This document shows, piece after piece, positions 33,247 to 42,440 of a stretch of 64,000 nucleotides of DNA (positions within the stretch are counted from its first letter, which is position 1; every line of letters starts with the position of its first letter). Source of the DNA: Bariatricus massiliensis. Its GTDB lineage: Bacteria > Bacillota > Clostridia > Lachnospirales > Lachnospiraceae. The translations under genes and the position numbers were made by a program. The stretch lies in assembly GCF_900086725.1 (NCBI RefSeq), contig NZ_LT574836.1, positions 576,034 through 640,033 of the forward strand. Reading direction: 5' to 3'. Below the pieces are notes generated by a model. It made no database searches. It saw only the letters and a list, made by a program, of their open reading frames with translations, and was not told the DNA's origin.

Positions 33247-34077
33247 ATGAATTGGATGAACAAGATGGAGCGCAAATTCGGCAGATATGCGATTCATAAT
33301 CTGACCGTTGTGCTTCTGGTGTGTTATGTGGTCGGGTTTATAGTTAGTTTTACGATACCGGAACTTCTATACTATTTTACCTTAGAGCCCGGATTGATTC
33401 TTAGGGGGCAGGTCTGGCGGCTCATCAGCTGGATTATTGTTCCACCCAGCGGAAATATTATTGCCATTATTTTTATACTGCTTCTGTACAGTTCTCTTGG
33501 ACGGACTTTGGAGAGTGTGTGGGGAGCCTTCCGCTATAATATTTATATTTTTTCCGGATTTCTTTTTACGATAATCGGAGCCTTTATTTCGTACTTTATA
33601 AGCGGCGGGCTGATTGGGTTTGGCGGCAGTTTTAGTACGTACTATATCAATATGTCCATATTCTTGGCCTGCGCGTCGATTATGCCGAATATGGAGCTGC
33701 TGCTCTATGGCATCCTGCCGGTGAAGTTTAAATGGCTGGCATATTTGAACGCGGCCATGCTGGCGGTAAATTTCTTCCAAGGAGGCTTGATCACGAAGAT
33801 TGCGATCGGCGCATCTCTGCTGAACTTTGTCATTTTCTTCTTGAATAATAAAAATATGCAGCCCTACAAACCGAAACAGGTAGCCAGAAGAAAAAAATTC
33901 AAACAGGAAATGCAGCGCCCAGTCAACCACTATGAGGGAGGCGCTAAGCATAAATGTGCGGTCTGCGGCAGGACGGAGCTGGACAATCCGAATCTGGAGT
34001 TCCGCTATTGCTCAAAGTGTAACGGAAACTATGAATATTGTCAGGATCATCTGTTCACGCATGAACATGTGAAATAG
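33247..34077 (+). CDS. Rhomboid-like membrane protein without catalytic motif, zinc-ribbon tail
   Basis: A 276-residue protein with about six membrane segments and a C-terminal zinc ribbon (C237xxC240 and C255xxC258). The pattern GQVWRLISWIIVPPSG, then LYSSLGRTLESVWG, matches the rhomboid/derlin WR motif region. However, the GxSG serine motif expected near residue 130-140 reads YYINMSIFLA and the usual histidines are missing, so it should not be an active protease. Derlin-like pseudo-rhomboids bind or shield membrane substrates. Basic residues (205-220) link the membrane part to the ribbon. It precedes pyk by 31 bases and probably shares its promoter. Confidence 0.65.
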   Translation: MNWMNKMERKFGRYAIHNLTVVLLVCYVVGFIVSFTIPELLYYFTLEPGLILRGQVWRLISWIIVPPSGNIIAIIFILLLYSSLGRTLESVWGAFRYNIYIFSGFLFTIIGAFISYFISGGLIGFGGSFSTYYINMSIFLACASIMPNMELLLYGILPVKFKWLAYLNAAMLAVNFFQGGLITKIAIGASLLNFVIFFLNNKNMQPYKPKQVARRKKFKQEMQRPVNHYEGGAKHKCAVCGRTELDNPNLEFRYCSKCNGNYEYCQDHLFTHEHVK

Positions 34078-34108
34078 AACTATCCAGTAAGGCTTGAGGA
34101 GGAATAAC

Positions 34109-35545
34109 ATGAAGAAAACAAAGATTGTCTGTACTATGGGACCGAACACCAGTGACAGGGAGTTGATGCGCAAATTGATTCGAAACGGGATGGATGTGGC
34201 CCGGTTCAATTTTTCGCACGGTGACCATGAAGAACATAAATCAAGAATGGATATGGTAAAGCAGCTCCGGGAGGAGGAGCACACGAACACAGCGATTCTT
34301 CTCGATACAAAGGGGCCCGAGATACGCACGGGCGTTCTGAAGGGTGGAAAAAAGGTCGTTCTGGAGACGGGGGCAGAGTTTCTTCTGTCCACTAAAGCTA
34401 TAGAGGGCGATGAAAAGAAGGTATCTATCACTTACGAAGGACTTGTGAATGATGTGGACAGGGGGAGCCGTATCCTGATTGATGACGGTCTCATTGAACT
34501 GAAAGTGACGGGCAAGACGGAGACGGACATTATCTGTAAGGTAGTGAACGGAGGCGAACTGGGTGAACGCAAGGGAGTCAATGTTCCGAACGTTCCTGTG
34601 AGACTGCCGGCCATCACAGATAAGGACAAAGAAGATCTACGGTTTGGCGTGGAACAGGATATTGATTTTATCGCCGCGTCTTTTGTGCGCAACGCAGAGT
34701 GCATTTTGGAAATCAGAGCTTTTTTGAAAGAGCTTGGAGCGCCATATATACCAATCATCGCAAAGATCGAGAATGCGGAAGGGATTCAGAACATTGATGA
34801 GATTATCCGCGCGGCGGACGGAATCATGGTCGCCCGTGGAGACTTAGGGGTTGAGATACCTGCCGAGGAGGTTCCTTATCTGCAGAAGATGATGATTCAA
34901 AAATGTAATAATAATTTCAAGACGGTCATCACCGCGACTCAGATGCTGGATTCTATGATACGCAACCCAAGGCCGACCAGAGCAGAGGTGACGGATGTGG
35001 CCAATGCGGTATACGACGGGACAGACGCCGTGATGCTTTCTGGTGAGACGGCGGCAGGAAAGTACCCTCTGGAGGCCTTGCAGATGATGGTACACATTGT
35101 GGAAAATACAGAGCAGCATCTGGATTATGACCGGATACTGGATGAGGCGGGAGAACACTTGAAATCCGGTGTTTCCAGCGCCATAGGATATTCGTCTGTT
35201 CTGGCGGCGGCTAACTTGAAGGCGAAATGCATCATCACGCCGTCTGTGTCGGGGGCTACGGCCAGAGTAGTGTCCAATTTGAAGCCGCGTCAGGTGATTT
35301 TGGGAATAACACCGAACGAGAGAACGCTGCGGAGAATGTCTATCTACTGGGGAGTGAGACCGCTCAAATCCATGGAATTTGATACGACAGAAGATATCAG
35401 CGCAGGCGCTATAGAATTGGCAAGAGTCAAACAATTTATAGAGTCAGGCGATGTGGTCGTGCTGACGGCCGGCATTCCGTCCCCTAGTGTGAAGACGGAG
35501 CGGAGCGGTGTGAGCAATATGATGCAGATTATGACAATCGAGTAA
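34109..35545 (+). CDS. pyk: Pyruvate kinase
   Basis: The 478-residue glycolytic enzyme converts phosphoenolpyruvate and ADP to pyruvate and ATP. Seen are KIVCTMGPN, ARFNFSHG, LLDTKGPEIRTG, the active-site IIAKIENAEGIQN and MVARGDLGVEIP, and TATQMLDSM. It ends after the usual C-terminal domain and lacks the extra phosphoenolpyruvate-utiliser-like domain (about 100 residues) of some Bacillus enzymes. Start ATG 34109 follows TTGAGGAGGAATAAC. lysA begins 16 bases after the stop. Confidence 0.97.
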   Translation: MKKTKIVCTMGPNTSDRELMRKLIRNGMDVARFNFSHGDHEEHKSRMDMVKQLREEEHTNTAILLDTKGPEIRTGVLKGGKKVVLETGAEFLLSTKAIEGDEKKVSITYEGLVNDVDRGSRILIDDGLIELKVTGKTETDIICKVVNGGELGERKGVNVPNVPVRLPAITDKDKEDLRFGVEQDIDFIAASFVRNAECILEIRAFLKELGAPYIPIIAKIENAEGIQNIDEIIRAADGIMVARGDLGVEIPAEEVPYLQKMMIQKCNNNFKTVITATQMLDSMIRNPRPTRAEVTDVANAVYDGTDAVMLSGETAAGKYPLEALQMMVHIVENTEQHLDYDRILDEAGEHLKSGVSSAIGYSSVLAAANLKAKCIITPSVSGATARVVSNLKPRQVILGITPNERTLRRMSIYWGVRPLKSMEFDTTEDISAGAIELARVKQFIESGDVVVLTAGIPSPSVKTERSGVSNMMQIMTIE

Positions 35546-35561
35546 GATGAGGAGAGACGGC

Positions 35562-36854
35562 ATGAAGAAAGAACCATTTGTAAACAAAGAGCAATTGGAA
35601 AAAATAACAAAAGAATACCCAACTCCCTTTCATCTTTACGATGAAAAAGGAATTCGGGACAATGTAAAGGCATTGAAGGAAGCGTTTTCGTGGAATAAGG
35701 GATATAAAGAATACTTTGCGGTGAAGGCAACTCCGAATCCTTATCTGATTCAGATTTTGCGTGAGTACGGCTGTGGGTGTGACTGTTCCTCCTACACAGA
35801 GCTTTTGCTGTCACAGTCTATCGGGGCGGTAGGGGAGGATATTATGTTCTCCTCCAACGACACGCCGGCAGAAGAGTTCGCGCTGGCCGATAAGCTGGGG
35901 GCAATCATTAATCTGGATGATATCACCCATATTGATTTTTTGGAGGAGACAATCGGGCGGATTCCGAAGACAATCAGCTGCCGCTACAATCCGGGCGGCT
36001 TGTTCAAAATCTCCAACGATATTATGGATAATCCGGGGGACGCCAAGTATGGTCTTACGACAGAGCAGATGTTCGAGGCCTTCCGGATACTGAAAGAAAA
36101 AGGGGCGGAAGAATTCGGCATGCATGCGTTCCTTGCGAGCAATACCGTGACAAATGATTATTATCCGACTCTGGCGAAGCTGCTGTTTGAGACTGCGGTG
36201 AAGCTCCAGAGAGAGACGGGAGCCCATATTAAGTTCATCAATCTTTCTGGCGGCATCGGTATTCCGTACAGGCCTGATCAGACACCGAACGATATCAAAG
36301 CAATCGGAGAAGGTGTGCGCAAGGTCTATGAAGAAGTTCTTGTTCCGGCCGGAATGGGGGATGTTGCCCTCTATACAGAGCTGGGAAGATTCATGATGGG
36401 GCCTTATGGCTGTGTTGTCACTCGTGCAATTCATGAAAAGCATACCCATAAAGAGTATGTCGGGGTGGACGCCTGTGCGGCCAATCTCATGCGGCCCGCA
36501 ATGTATGGAGCATACCATCATATCACGGTTGCCGGTAAAGAAGATGCTCCGTGCGACCATATGTATGATATTACCGGTTCTCTCTGTGAGAATAATGACA
36601 AATTTGCTATCGACAGAATGATGCCGGAGATAGAGCTGGGAGATTTGCTGGTCATTCATGATACCGGCGCCCACGGCTTTTCTATGGGATATAATTACAA
36701 CGGAAGACTGCGTTCTGCTGAGATTCTCCTGTGTGAAGACGGCAGTACACAGCTTATCCGCCGGGCCGAGACGCCGGAAGATTATTTCGCCACGTTTGAT
36801 TCATTCCCGATTTATGAGACTTTGAAAAAAAATATAGAAGATGCAAAAAAATAG
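35562..36854 (+). CDS. lysA: Diaminopimelate decarboxylase-like enzyme
   Basis: A 430-residue fold-type III PLP decarboxylase. The PLP lysine sits in EYFAVKATPNPYLIQIL, the phosphate-binding glycines in LSGGIGIPY and the C-terminal cysteine motif in VGVDACAANLMRP. It most likely converts meso-diaminopimelate to lysine. The related carboxynorspermidine decarboxylase is usually shorter and differs in the LSGGIG region. I start it at ATG 35562 behind AGGAGAGACGGC. No other lysine-pathway gene is adjacent, and it follows pyk in one transcript. Confidence 0.85.
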   Translation: MKKEPFVNKEQLEKITKEYPTPFHLYDEKGIRDNVKALKEAFSWNKGYKEYFAVKATPNPYLIQILREYGCGCDCSSYTELLLSQSIGAVGEDIMFSSNDTPAEEFALADKLGAIINLDDITHIDFLEETIGRIPKTISCRYNPGGLFKISNDIMDNPGDAKYGLTTEQMFEAFRILKEKGAEEFGMHAFLASNTVTNDYYPTLAKLLFETAVKLQRETGAHIKFINLSGGIGIPYRPDQTPNDIKAIGEGVRKVYEEVLVPAGMGDVALYTELGRFMMGPYGCVVTRAIHEKHTHKEYVGVDACAANLMRPAMYGAYHHITVAGKEDAPCDHMYDITGSLCENNDKFAIDRMMPEIELGDLLVIHDTGAHGFSMGYNYNGRLRSAEILLCEDGSTQLIRRAETPEDYFATFDSFPIYETLKKNIEDAKK

Positions 36855-36876
36855 TGTAAAAAAATAGAAAAAACGC

Positions 36877-36905
36877 TTGCGAACCGAAGAAGATTATGGT
36901 ATTAT
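36877..36905 (+). promoter_or_regulatory. tRNA-Leu promoter
   Basis: TTGCGA (36877-36882) and TATTAT (36900-36905) are 17 bases apart, ending 19 bases before the tRNA. Confidence 0.75.
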
Positions 36906-36924
36906 TAATCTCGGTTCGTGACAT

Positions 36925-37007
36925 GCCGGCGTGTCGGAATGGCAGACGAGGCAGACTCAAAATCTGTTGTGGGCAACCACGTATGGGTTCAAGTCCCATC
37001 GCCGGCA
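36925..37007 (+). tRNA. tRNA-Leu (anticodon CAA)
   Basis: The 83-base class II tRNA has acceptor GCCGGCG pairing with CGCCGGC (37000-37006) and discriminator A. The anticodon loop is CTCAAAA, giving anticodon CAA, which reads UUG. A long variable arm is typical of tRNA-Leu, and the T arm carries GGGTTCAAGTCCC. CCA is not encoded. It has its own promoter and terminator. Confidence 0.96.
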
Positions 37008-37010
37008 GTG

Positions 37011-37049
37011 AAAAGCTCTTCAGTAAGTACTGGAGAGCTTTTTCTTTTT
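37011..37049 (+). terminator. tRNA-Leu terminator
   Basis: A 15-bp stem with one G-U (37011-37025 with 37028-37042) and a two-base AG turn is followed by a T-rich tract. It begins four bases after the tRNA. Confidence 0.85.
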
Positions 37050-37113
37050 CACTTTTAAAATCGGGCACTTTGGTGTATAGTATTATAGAAAGAAAGTAGA
37101 AAGGCGAAATAAG

Positions 37114-39732
37114 ATGAGTAAAATCGTATTGATAGACGGACACAGCATTCTGAACCGGGCATTTTATGGACTGCCGGATTTGACGAATGCGGAGGGATTG
37201 CACACGAATGCCATTTATGGCTTTTTAAATATTATGTTCAAGATTTTGGAGGAAGAGAAGCCGGATTACTTGACGGTGGCGTTCGACGTACACGCGCCTA
37301 CCTTCCGCCATGAAATGTTTGCAGATTATAAGGGAACGAGAAAGCCGATGGCGGACGAGCTGCGGCAGCAGGTTCCTGTGATGAAGGACGTGCTTCACGC
37401 CATGGGCGTGCGGACGGTGGAAAAGGAAGGGTTGGAAGCGGATGACATTCTGGGTACCATATCCTGTCGCTGTGAGAAGGAAGGCATGGAAGTCGTGGTC
37501 ATTTCCGGGGACAGGGACTTGCTTCAGCTTGCCACGGAACATGTGAAGATCCGCATCCCCAAGACGAAAAAAGGTGGGACCGAGGTGGAGGATTACTATG
37601 CTTCGGACGTAAAGGAGCGGTATCTCGTCACGCCGAAAGAATTTATTGATGTAAAGGCGTTGATGGGAGACGCCTCGGACAATATTCCAGGTGTGCCTAA
37701 TATCGGGGAAAAGACAGCGACAAAGATTATCGCGGAATATGGCTCCATTGAAAATGCTTATGAGCATGCATCCGAGCTGAAGCCGCCGAGAGCGGCGAAA
37801 AATATTGTGGAGTATTGGGAGCAGGCAAAACTTAGTAAGGAGCTGGCAGCTATCAATATAGACGCCCCTGTGGACTACAATCTTGCGGAGGCAGAGCTCA
37901 CGGACCTCTATACGGAAGCGGCCTATGAATATTTTCAGAGGCTGCAGTTCAAAAATCTTTTATCCAGATTCGATGTACAGGCAAAAAGCAATTCTGTGGA
38001 AGACGCATTTCGAATCATCACAGATAAAGAAGAGGCCAGACGAATCGTGGACAAGGCAAAGACGGCAGAGACGGCAGGTCTTGTGCTATATAAGAATTTG
38101 AAAAATGTACTTCCTCTTTTTGCGTCGGGGGCTGGGTTCGGCGGAATTGGGATTGCCTTTGGAAAAGAAGATATCTACTGTATTCCGGCAGGGGAAGGAA
38201 TAGAAGAAAGCTGGCTGTTGGAACAGGCGAGAGAGATTGCCAACAATGTGGCCCGCTTTGTGATGTTTGATTTGAAGTCGGCCCTCCCTTACATTCCAAT
38301 CAGGCCGGAGAGGGAGGAGCATTGCTTTGACGCGACGGTGGCTGCCTATCTTTTGAACCCGCTGAAGAACGATTATACTTTCGAGGATGTGGCCAGAGAG
38401 CAGCTCAATCTAATGATAGACCCTAAGGCGGATACAGAGGCCAAGGTATGCTATGAAGCCTATACGGCCTATGCGGCATCAGAGCCGCTCTGGGAAAAAC
38501 TTACAGAGACCCAAATGGACCGTCTGTTCAAGCAGATAGAGATGCCCCTTGTGTTTACCCTTTTCGACATGGAGCAGAACGGGGTGATGATCGAGTCGGA
38601 AGCGCTTCGCTTTTATGGGAATCAGCTCGGCAGTAAAATAGTAGAGCTTGAAAAAGAAATCTATGAGATGGCGGGGGAAGAATTCAATATCAACTCTCCC
38701 AAGCAGCTGGGCGTAGTGTTGTTCGAGCACATGCAGCTTCCCAACGGGAAAAAGACAAAGACGGGCTATTCCACAGCGGCAGATGTTCTGGATAAGCTGG
38801 CGCCGGACTATCCGGTAGTGTCTAAGATTCTTGAATACCGCCAGCTTACGAAGCTCAAATCCACCTACGCCGACGGACTTGCGGCCTATATCGGGGAAGA
38901 TGGAAGGATTCACGGAAAATTCAATCAGACGATCACGGCTACGGGACGTATCAGCAGCACGGAGCCTAATCTTCAGAATATTCCTATCCGCATGGAGCTG
39001 GGAAGGTTGATAAGAAAAGTATTTATACCGGAGGATGGGTACGTATTTGTGGACGCCGATTATTCTCAGATTGAGTTGAGAGTACTGGCCCACTGCTCCG
39101 GAGATAAAGAATTGATTCAGGCATACCGGGAGGCGAAGGACATTCACAGAATCACCGCTTCGCAAGTTTTCCATACGCCTTTTGATGAGGTGACGGATCT
39201 GCAGAGGCGCAACGCCAAAGCGGTCAATTTTGGTATCGTGTACGGTATCAGCTCCTTTGGGTTAAGCCAAGATTTAAGTATCACCAGAAAAGAAGCGTCT
39301 CAGTATATTGAGCGGTATTTTGAAACTTACCCGGGCATCAAAGAGTTTCTTGACGATACAGTGGCCCATGCCAAGGAGATGGGGTATGTGGTGACGCTGT
39401 TTGGACGGCGGAGACCGGTTCCGGAGCTTAAGAGCAGCAACTTTATGCAGCGGTCTTTTGGGGAGCGGGTCGCTATGAATTCGCCGATTCAAGGTACGGC
39501 GGCAGATATTATGAAAATGGCTATGATTCGTGTCGATAAGGAGCTGAAGAACCGTAAGATGAAGTCACGTCTCGTTCTTCAGGTCCATGATGAGCTTTTG
39601 ATTGAGGCATGGAAAGAGGAACTGCCGCAGGTGGAGGAATTGCTGAGAGAATGTATGGAACAGGCGGCGGAGCTTGATGTGCCGCTTATTATAGATATGC
39701 ATACGGGTGAGAACTGGTATGAGGCAAAATAA
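37114..39732 (+). CDS. polA: DNA polymerase I
   Basis: The 872-residue polymerase fills gaps and removes Okazaki primers. The 5'-3' exonuclease domain (about 1-290) has IDGHSILNRAFYG, LEADDILGT and GDASDNIPGVPNIGEKTA. The middle domain (about 310-470) lacks the acidic DxE of a proofreading exonuclease: the matching strand reads AGLVLYKN, and only CFDATVAAYLL remains. The polymerase domain (about 470-872) has motif A DYSQIELRVLAH, motif B RRNAKAVNFGIVYG and motif C VHDELLIEA. So synthesis and flap removal are intact while proofreading appears lost, as in other Firmicutes. It heads polA-coaE-MBL. Confidence 0.96.
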   Translation: MSKIVLIDGHSILNRAFYGLPDLTNAEGLHTNAIYGFLNIMFKILEEEKPDYLTVAFDVHAPTFRHEMFADYKGTRKPMADELRQQVPVMKDVLHAMGVRTVEKEGLEADDILGTISCRCEKEGMEVVVISGDRDLLQLATEHVKIRIPKTKKGGTEVEDYYASDVKERYLVTPKEFIDVKALMGDASDNIPGVPNIGEKTATKIIAEYGSIENAYEHASELKPPRAAKNIVEYWEQAKLSKELAAINIDAPVDYNLAEAELTDLYTEAAYEYFQRLQFKNLLSRFDVQAKSNSVEDAFRIITDKEEARRIVDKAKTAETAGLVLYKNLKNVLPLFASGAGFGGIGIAFGKEDIYCIPAGEGIEESWLLEQAREIANNVARFVMFDLKSALPYIPIRPEREEHCFDATVAAYLLNPLKNDYTFEDVAREQLNLMIDPKADTEAKVCYEAYTAYAASEPLWEKLTETQMDRLFKQIEMPLVFTLFDMEQNGVMIESEALRFYGNQLGSKIVELEKEIYEMAGEEFNINSPKQLGVVLFEHMQLPNGKKTKTGYSTAADVLDKLAPDYPVVSKILEYRQLTKLKSTYADGLAAYIGEDGRIHGKFNQTITATGRISSTEPNLQNIPIRMELGRLIRKVFIPEDGYVFVDADYSQIELRVLAHCSGDKELIQAYREAKDIHRITASQVFHTPFDEVTDLQRRNAKAVNFGIVYGISSFGLSQDLSITRKEASQYIERYFETYPGIKEFLDDTVAHAKEMGYVVTLFGRRRPVPELKSSNFMQRSFGERVAMNSPIQGTAADIMKMAMIRVDKELKNRKMKSRLVLQVHDELLIEAWKEELPQVEELLRECMEQAAELDVPLIIDMHTGENWYEAK

Positions 39733-39733
39733 C

Positions 39734-40351
39734 ATGAAGATGAAAAAAATAGGAATTACCGGAGGGGTAGGCTCAGGGAAGAGCCGCGTGCTGGAGTTCC
39801 TTGAAGAAGAATGCGGGGCGCATGTCTGTCAGGCCGATATCCTTGCACATCAGGTGCAGCGGCCGGGCAGCGAGTGTTATCAGAAGATGACGGAATACTT
39901 CGGGGAAGAGATAGTAGGGCCGGAGGGGTTCATCGACCGCGATACGCTTGGAAGCATTGTCTTTTCTGACCGTATAAAGCTGCAAAAGCTGAACGCTATG
40001 GTCCACCCGGCCGTTAACAATGAAATATTGCGTCTGATGAAGGAAGAGGAGAGGAAGGGAACCCGGCTTTTTGTGCTGGAGGCAGCCTTGCTCACGGAAA
40101 AACAATACCGCGATATGCTGGACGAGATCTGGTATATTTACACACGGGCGGAAGTGAGAAGACGCAGGCTCAAGGAGTCCAGAGGATATACCGATGAAAA
40201 GATAGAGTCTATTTTTGCGTCTCAGGTATCTGAGAATGTGTATAGAGAAAAATGTGACCGTGTGATAGACAACAGCGGCCTTTTTAGTGTGACTGAAGCG
40301 GCCATTAAAAAAGCATTACAGGAAGAAAGCGACAGGAGAGTAGATTCATGA
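39734..40351 (+). CDS. coaE: Dephospho-CoA kinase
   Basis: The 205-residue P-loop kinase phosphorylates dephospho-CoA in the last step of coenzyme A synthesis. Walker A is in GITGGVGSGKS, and the family motifs QADILAHQVQRPG, LGSIVFSD, MVHPAVNNE and VVIDN-type CDRVIDNSGL are present. I choose ATG 39734, one base after the polA stop, over upstream in-frame ATGs inside polA. It overlaps the next gene by the four bases ATGA. Confidence 0.95.
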   Translation: MKMKKIGITGGVGSGKSRVLEFLEEECGAHVCQADILAHQVQRPGSECYQKMTEYFGEEIVGPEGFIDRDTLGSIVFSDRIKLQKLNAMVHPAVNNEILRLMKEEERKGTRLFVLEAALLTEKQYRDMLDEIWYIYTRAEVRRRRLKESRGYTDEKIESIFASQVSENVYREKCDRVIDNSGLFSVTEAAIKKALQEESDRRVDS

Positions 40352-41145
40352 GATTGTGCAGTATAGCAAGCGGAAGCAGCGGGAATTGTATTTATGTGGG
40401 GAGCGAGAGCACCCATCTTCTGGTAGACACCGGAATCAGCAAGAAGAGGATAGAGGAAGGACTCCGCTCATTGGAAATCAAAGGGGAAGAGCTGGATGGA
40501 ATTTTAGTTACCCATGAACATGCGGATCATATACAGGGGCTTGGCGTGTTCAGCCGCAAATATGAGATTCCCATTTTTGCAACGCCGGGGACGATCCGGG
40601 GAATCAGGGATTATAAGTCGCTGGGCAAGATGCCGGAAGGATTGTACCGGGAAGTACATGCGAATTCCGAGTTCATGATAGGAGATATCGCCGTACATCC
40701 CTTTGCCATTTCACATGACGCAAATGAGCCAAGCGGTTACCGGTTCGAGCAGGGAGAAAAGCGTGTGGCTGTCGCCACCGATTTGGGAAAATATGATGCG
40801 TATACGGTTGAGAATCTTAAGAATCTCAATGCTGTACTGTTAGAATCGAACCATGATTTACATATGCTTGAGGTAGGGCCGTACCCATATTATTTGAAGC
40901 AGAGAGTGATGGGAGAACGGGGACATTTATCAAATGAATTGTCAGGACGCTTACTTTGTGATATACTACACGGTGACTTGCAAAATGTGATGCTGGGACA
41001 TTTAAGTAAGGAAAATAATTACGCGGAGCTTGCATATGAGACTGTAAAACTTGAGGTGACTCTCGGGGACAACCCATATCGAGGCGATGAGATACCGATT
41101 TCTGTAGCAAAAAGAGATGTGATATCTCAGGTCATCACAGTTTAG
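40348..41145 (+). CDS. MBL-fold hydrolase, WalJ/YycJ-like
   Basis: A 265-residue metallo-beta-lactamase-fold protein of the WalJ/YycJ group. The N-terminus MRLCSIASGSSGNCIYV and the metal motif VTHEHADHIQG (HxHxDH) are typical, followed by the later metal ligands SHDAN, ATDLG and LESNHD, and a C-terminal LGHLSKENN. In Bacillus, YycJ is a DNA exonuclease acting in mismatch repair. The adjacency to polA and coaE fits a DNA-maintenance role. The start overlaps coaE (ATGA). No walRK genes are nearby. Confidence 0.88.
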   Translation: MRLCSIASGSSGNCIYVGSESTHLLVDTGISKKRIEEGLRSLEIKGEELDGILVTHEHADHIQGLGVFSRKYEIPIFATPGTIRGIRDYKSLGKMPEGLYREVHANSEFMIGDIAVHPFAISHDANEPSGYRFEQGEKRVAVATDLGKYDAYTVENLKNLNAVLLESNHDLHMLEVGPYPYYLKQRVMGERGHLSNELSGRLLCDILHGDLQNVMLGHLSKENNYAELAYETVKLEVTLGDNPYRGDEIPISVAKRDVISQVITV

Positions 41146-41186
41146 AGATTCGGTGCGGGCCGCTGGACCACAGGAGGCTGGATTTT

Positions 41187-41459
41187 ATGAAAAAATGTAT
41201 TGTTACTGTAGTTGGAAAAGATTCTGTAGGAATTATCGCGAAAGTATGCTCATATCTGGCAGAGAACAACATTAATATTTTAGATATATCACAGACTATT
41301 GTGGATGGTTATTTTAACATGGTGGCAGTGACAGATGTGGACAATTCCGCTAAGGAACTGGAACTCGTATCCGAAGAGCTCCGCAGCCTTGGATTACAGA
41401 TTGGTGTGGATATTCATTGCCAGAGTCAGGAAATCTTTGAAAAAATGCACAGACTGTAA
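41187..41459 (+). CDS. ACT-domain protein (UPF0237)
   Basis: This 90-residue protein is a single ACT-type domain (MKKCIVTVVGKDSVGIIAKVC, then NINILDISQTIVDGYFNMVAV). The family is conserved in Firmicutes and is usually a dimeric small-molecule sensor. The ligand is likely an amino acid, but none can be deduced. Usually in Clostridia it is followed by a DUF711 gene; here a DegV gene follows instead. ACAGGAGGCTGGATTTT precedes the ATG. Confidence 0.9.
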   Translation: MKKCIVTVVGKDSVGIIAKVCSYLAENNINILDISQTIVDGYFNMVAVTDVDNSAKELELVSEELRSLGLQIGVDIHCQSQEIFEKMHRL

Positions 41460-41507
41460 CAGTATGTACAAGGTATGATTTTATTAATTTAGAGAGGAAT
41501 CCTTAAT

Positions 41508-42377
41508 ATGGGAAGAGTAGCAGTTGTAACCGACAGTAATAGTGGAATTACGCAGGCGGAGGGAAAGGACTTGGGAATATTCGTTCTTCCGATGCCGTTC
41601 TATATTAACGAAAAGTTATTTTTAGAAGAGATAACGCTGAGTCAAGAAGAGTTTTATCAGCGGCTTGGCGATGACGCGGATATCAAGACTTCACAGCCGG
41701 CGCCGGCAGATGTGATGGAGTTATGGGACAAGGTACTGAAGGAATATGATGAACTGGTGCATATTCCAATGTCCAGTGGACTGAGTTCCTCCTGTGAGAC
41801 TGCGATTATGCTGGCTGCCGATTATGACGGTAAGGTACAGGTAGTGAACAATCAGCAGATTTCTGTCACACAGCGCCAGTCAGTTCTGGATGCGGTCATG
41901 CTGGCAGAGGCGGGGAAGAGCGCCGGGGAAATCAAGGAGATTTTGGAGGCGGTAAAGTTCGACTCTGACATTTATATCACAGTAGATACGCTGAAATACT
42001 TGAAAAAGGGCGGTAGACTGACGCCCGCGGCAGCGGCGATTGGAACGGTTCTCAACTTAAAGCCTGTTCTGCGGATTAAAGGGGAAAAGCTGGATGCATA
42101 TTCTAAGACAAGAGGGTGGAAGGCGGCAAAAAAGACGATGATACAGGCCGCGCAGAAATCGATGTCCGAGGACTTTACGGACTGTAACAGTCCGGAGGGG
42201 ATTTGCCTCTTTGCCGCCTATACATGCAGTCAGGAAGAAGCTCAGGACTGGAAGAAAGAGCTGGAATCCTCATTCCCGGGGTATGATATATATATGGCGC
42301 CGCTTTCTCTCAGTGTGGCCTGTCATATTGGGCCTGGCGCAAAAGCAGTGGCATTCACGAAAAAACTGAAAATTTAG
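41508..42377 (+). CDS. DegV family fatty-acid-binding protein
   Basis: A 289-residue DegV/FakB-like protein. VVTDSNSGIT at the N-terminus, TSQPAPADVMELW, HIPMSSGLSSS and KKGGRLTPAAAAIGTVLNLKPVL are the hallmark motifs. Such proteins bind a fatty acid in a buried pocket and, as FakB, present it to the kinase FakA. No fakA is visible nearby. AGAGAGGAATCCTTAAT precedes the ATG, and the gene is followed by a terminator shared with tmcAL. Confidence 0.93.
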   Translation: MGRVAVVTDSNSGITQAEGKDLGIFVLPMPFYINEKLFLEEITLSQEEFYQRLGDDADIKTSQPAPADVMELWDKVLKEYDELVHIPMSSGLSSSCETAIMLAADYDGKVQVVNNQQISVTQRQSVLDAVMLAEAGKSAGEIKEILEAVKFDSDIYITVDTLKYLKKGGRLTPAAAAIGTVLNLKPVLRIKGEKLDAYSKTRGWKAAKKTMIQAAQKSMSEDFTDCNSPEGICLFAAYTCSQEEAQDWKKELESSFPGYDIYMAPLSLSVACHIGPGAKAVAFTKKLKI

Positions 42378-42385
42378 ATGAAAAC

Positions 42386-42423
42386 AAAAAGTCCGTGCAG
42401 ATTTCTTTCTGTGCGGACTTTTT
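42386..42423. terminator. Bidirectional terminator
   Basis: A 15-bp stem with two G-U pairs (42386-42400 with 42409-42423), bounded by A5 and T5, serves the converging degV and tmcAL genes. Confidence 0.88.
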
Positions 42424-42440
42424 ATGGATTAGGAGTGGAA

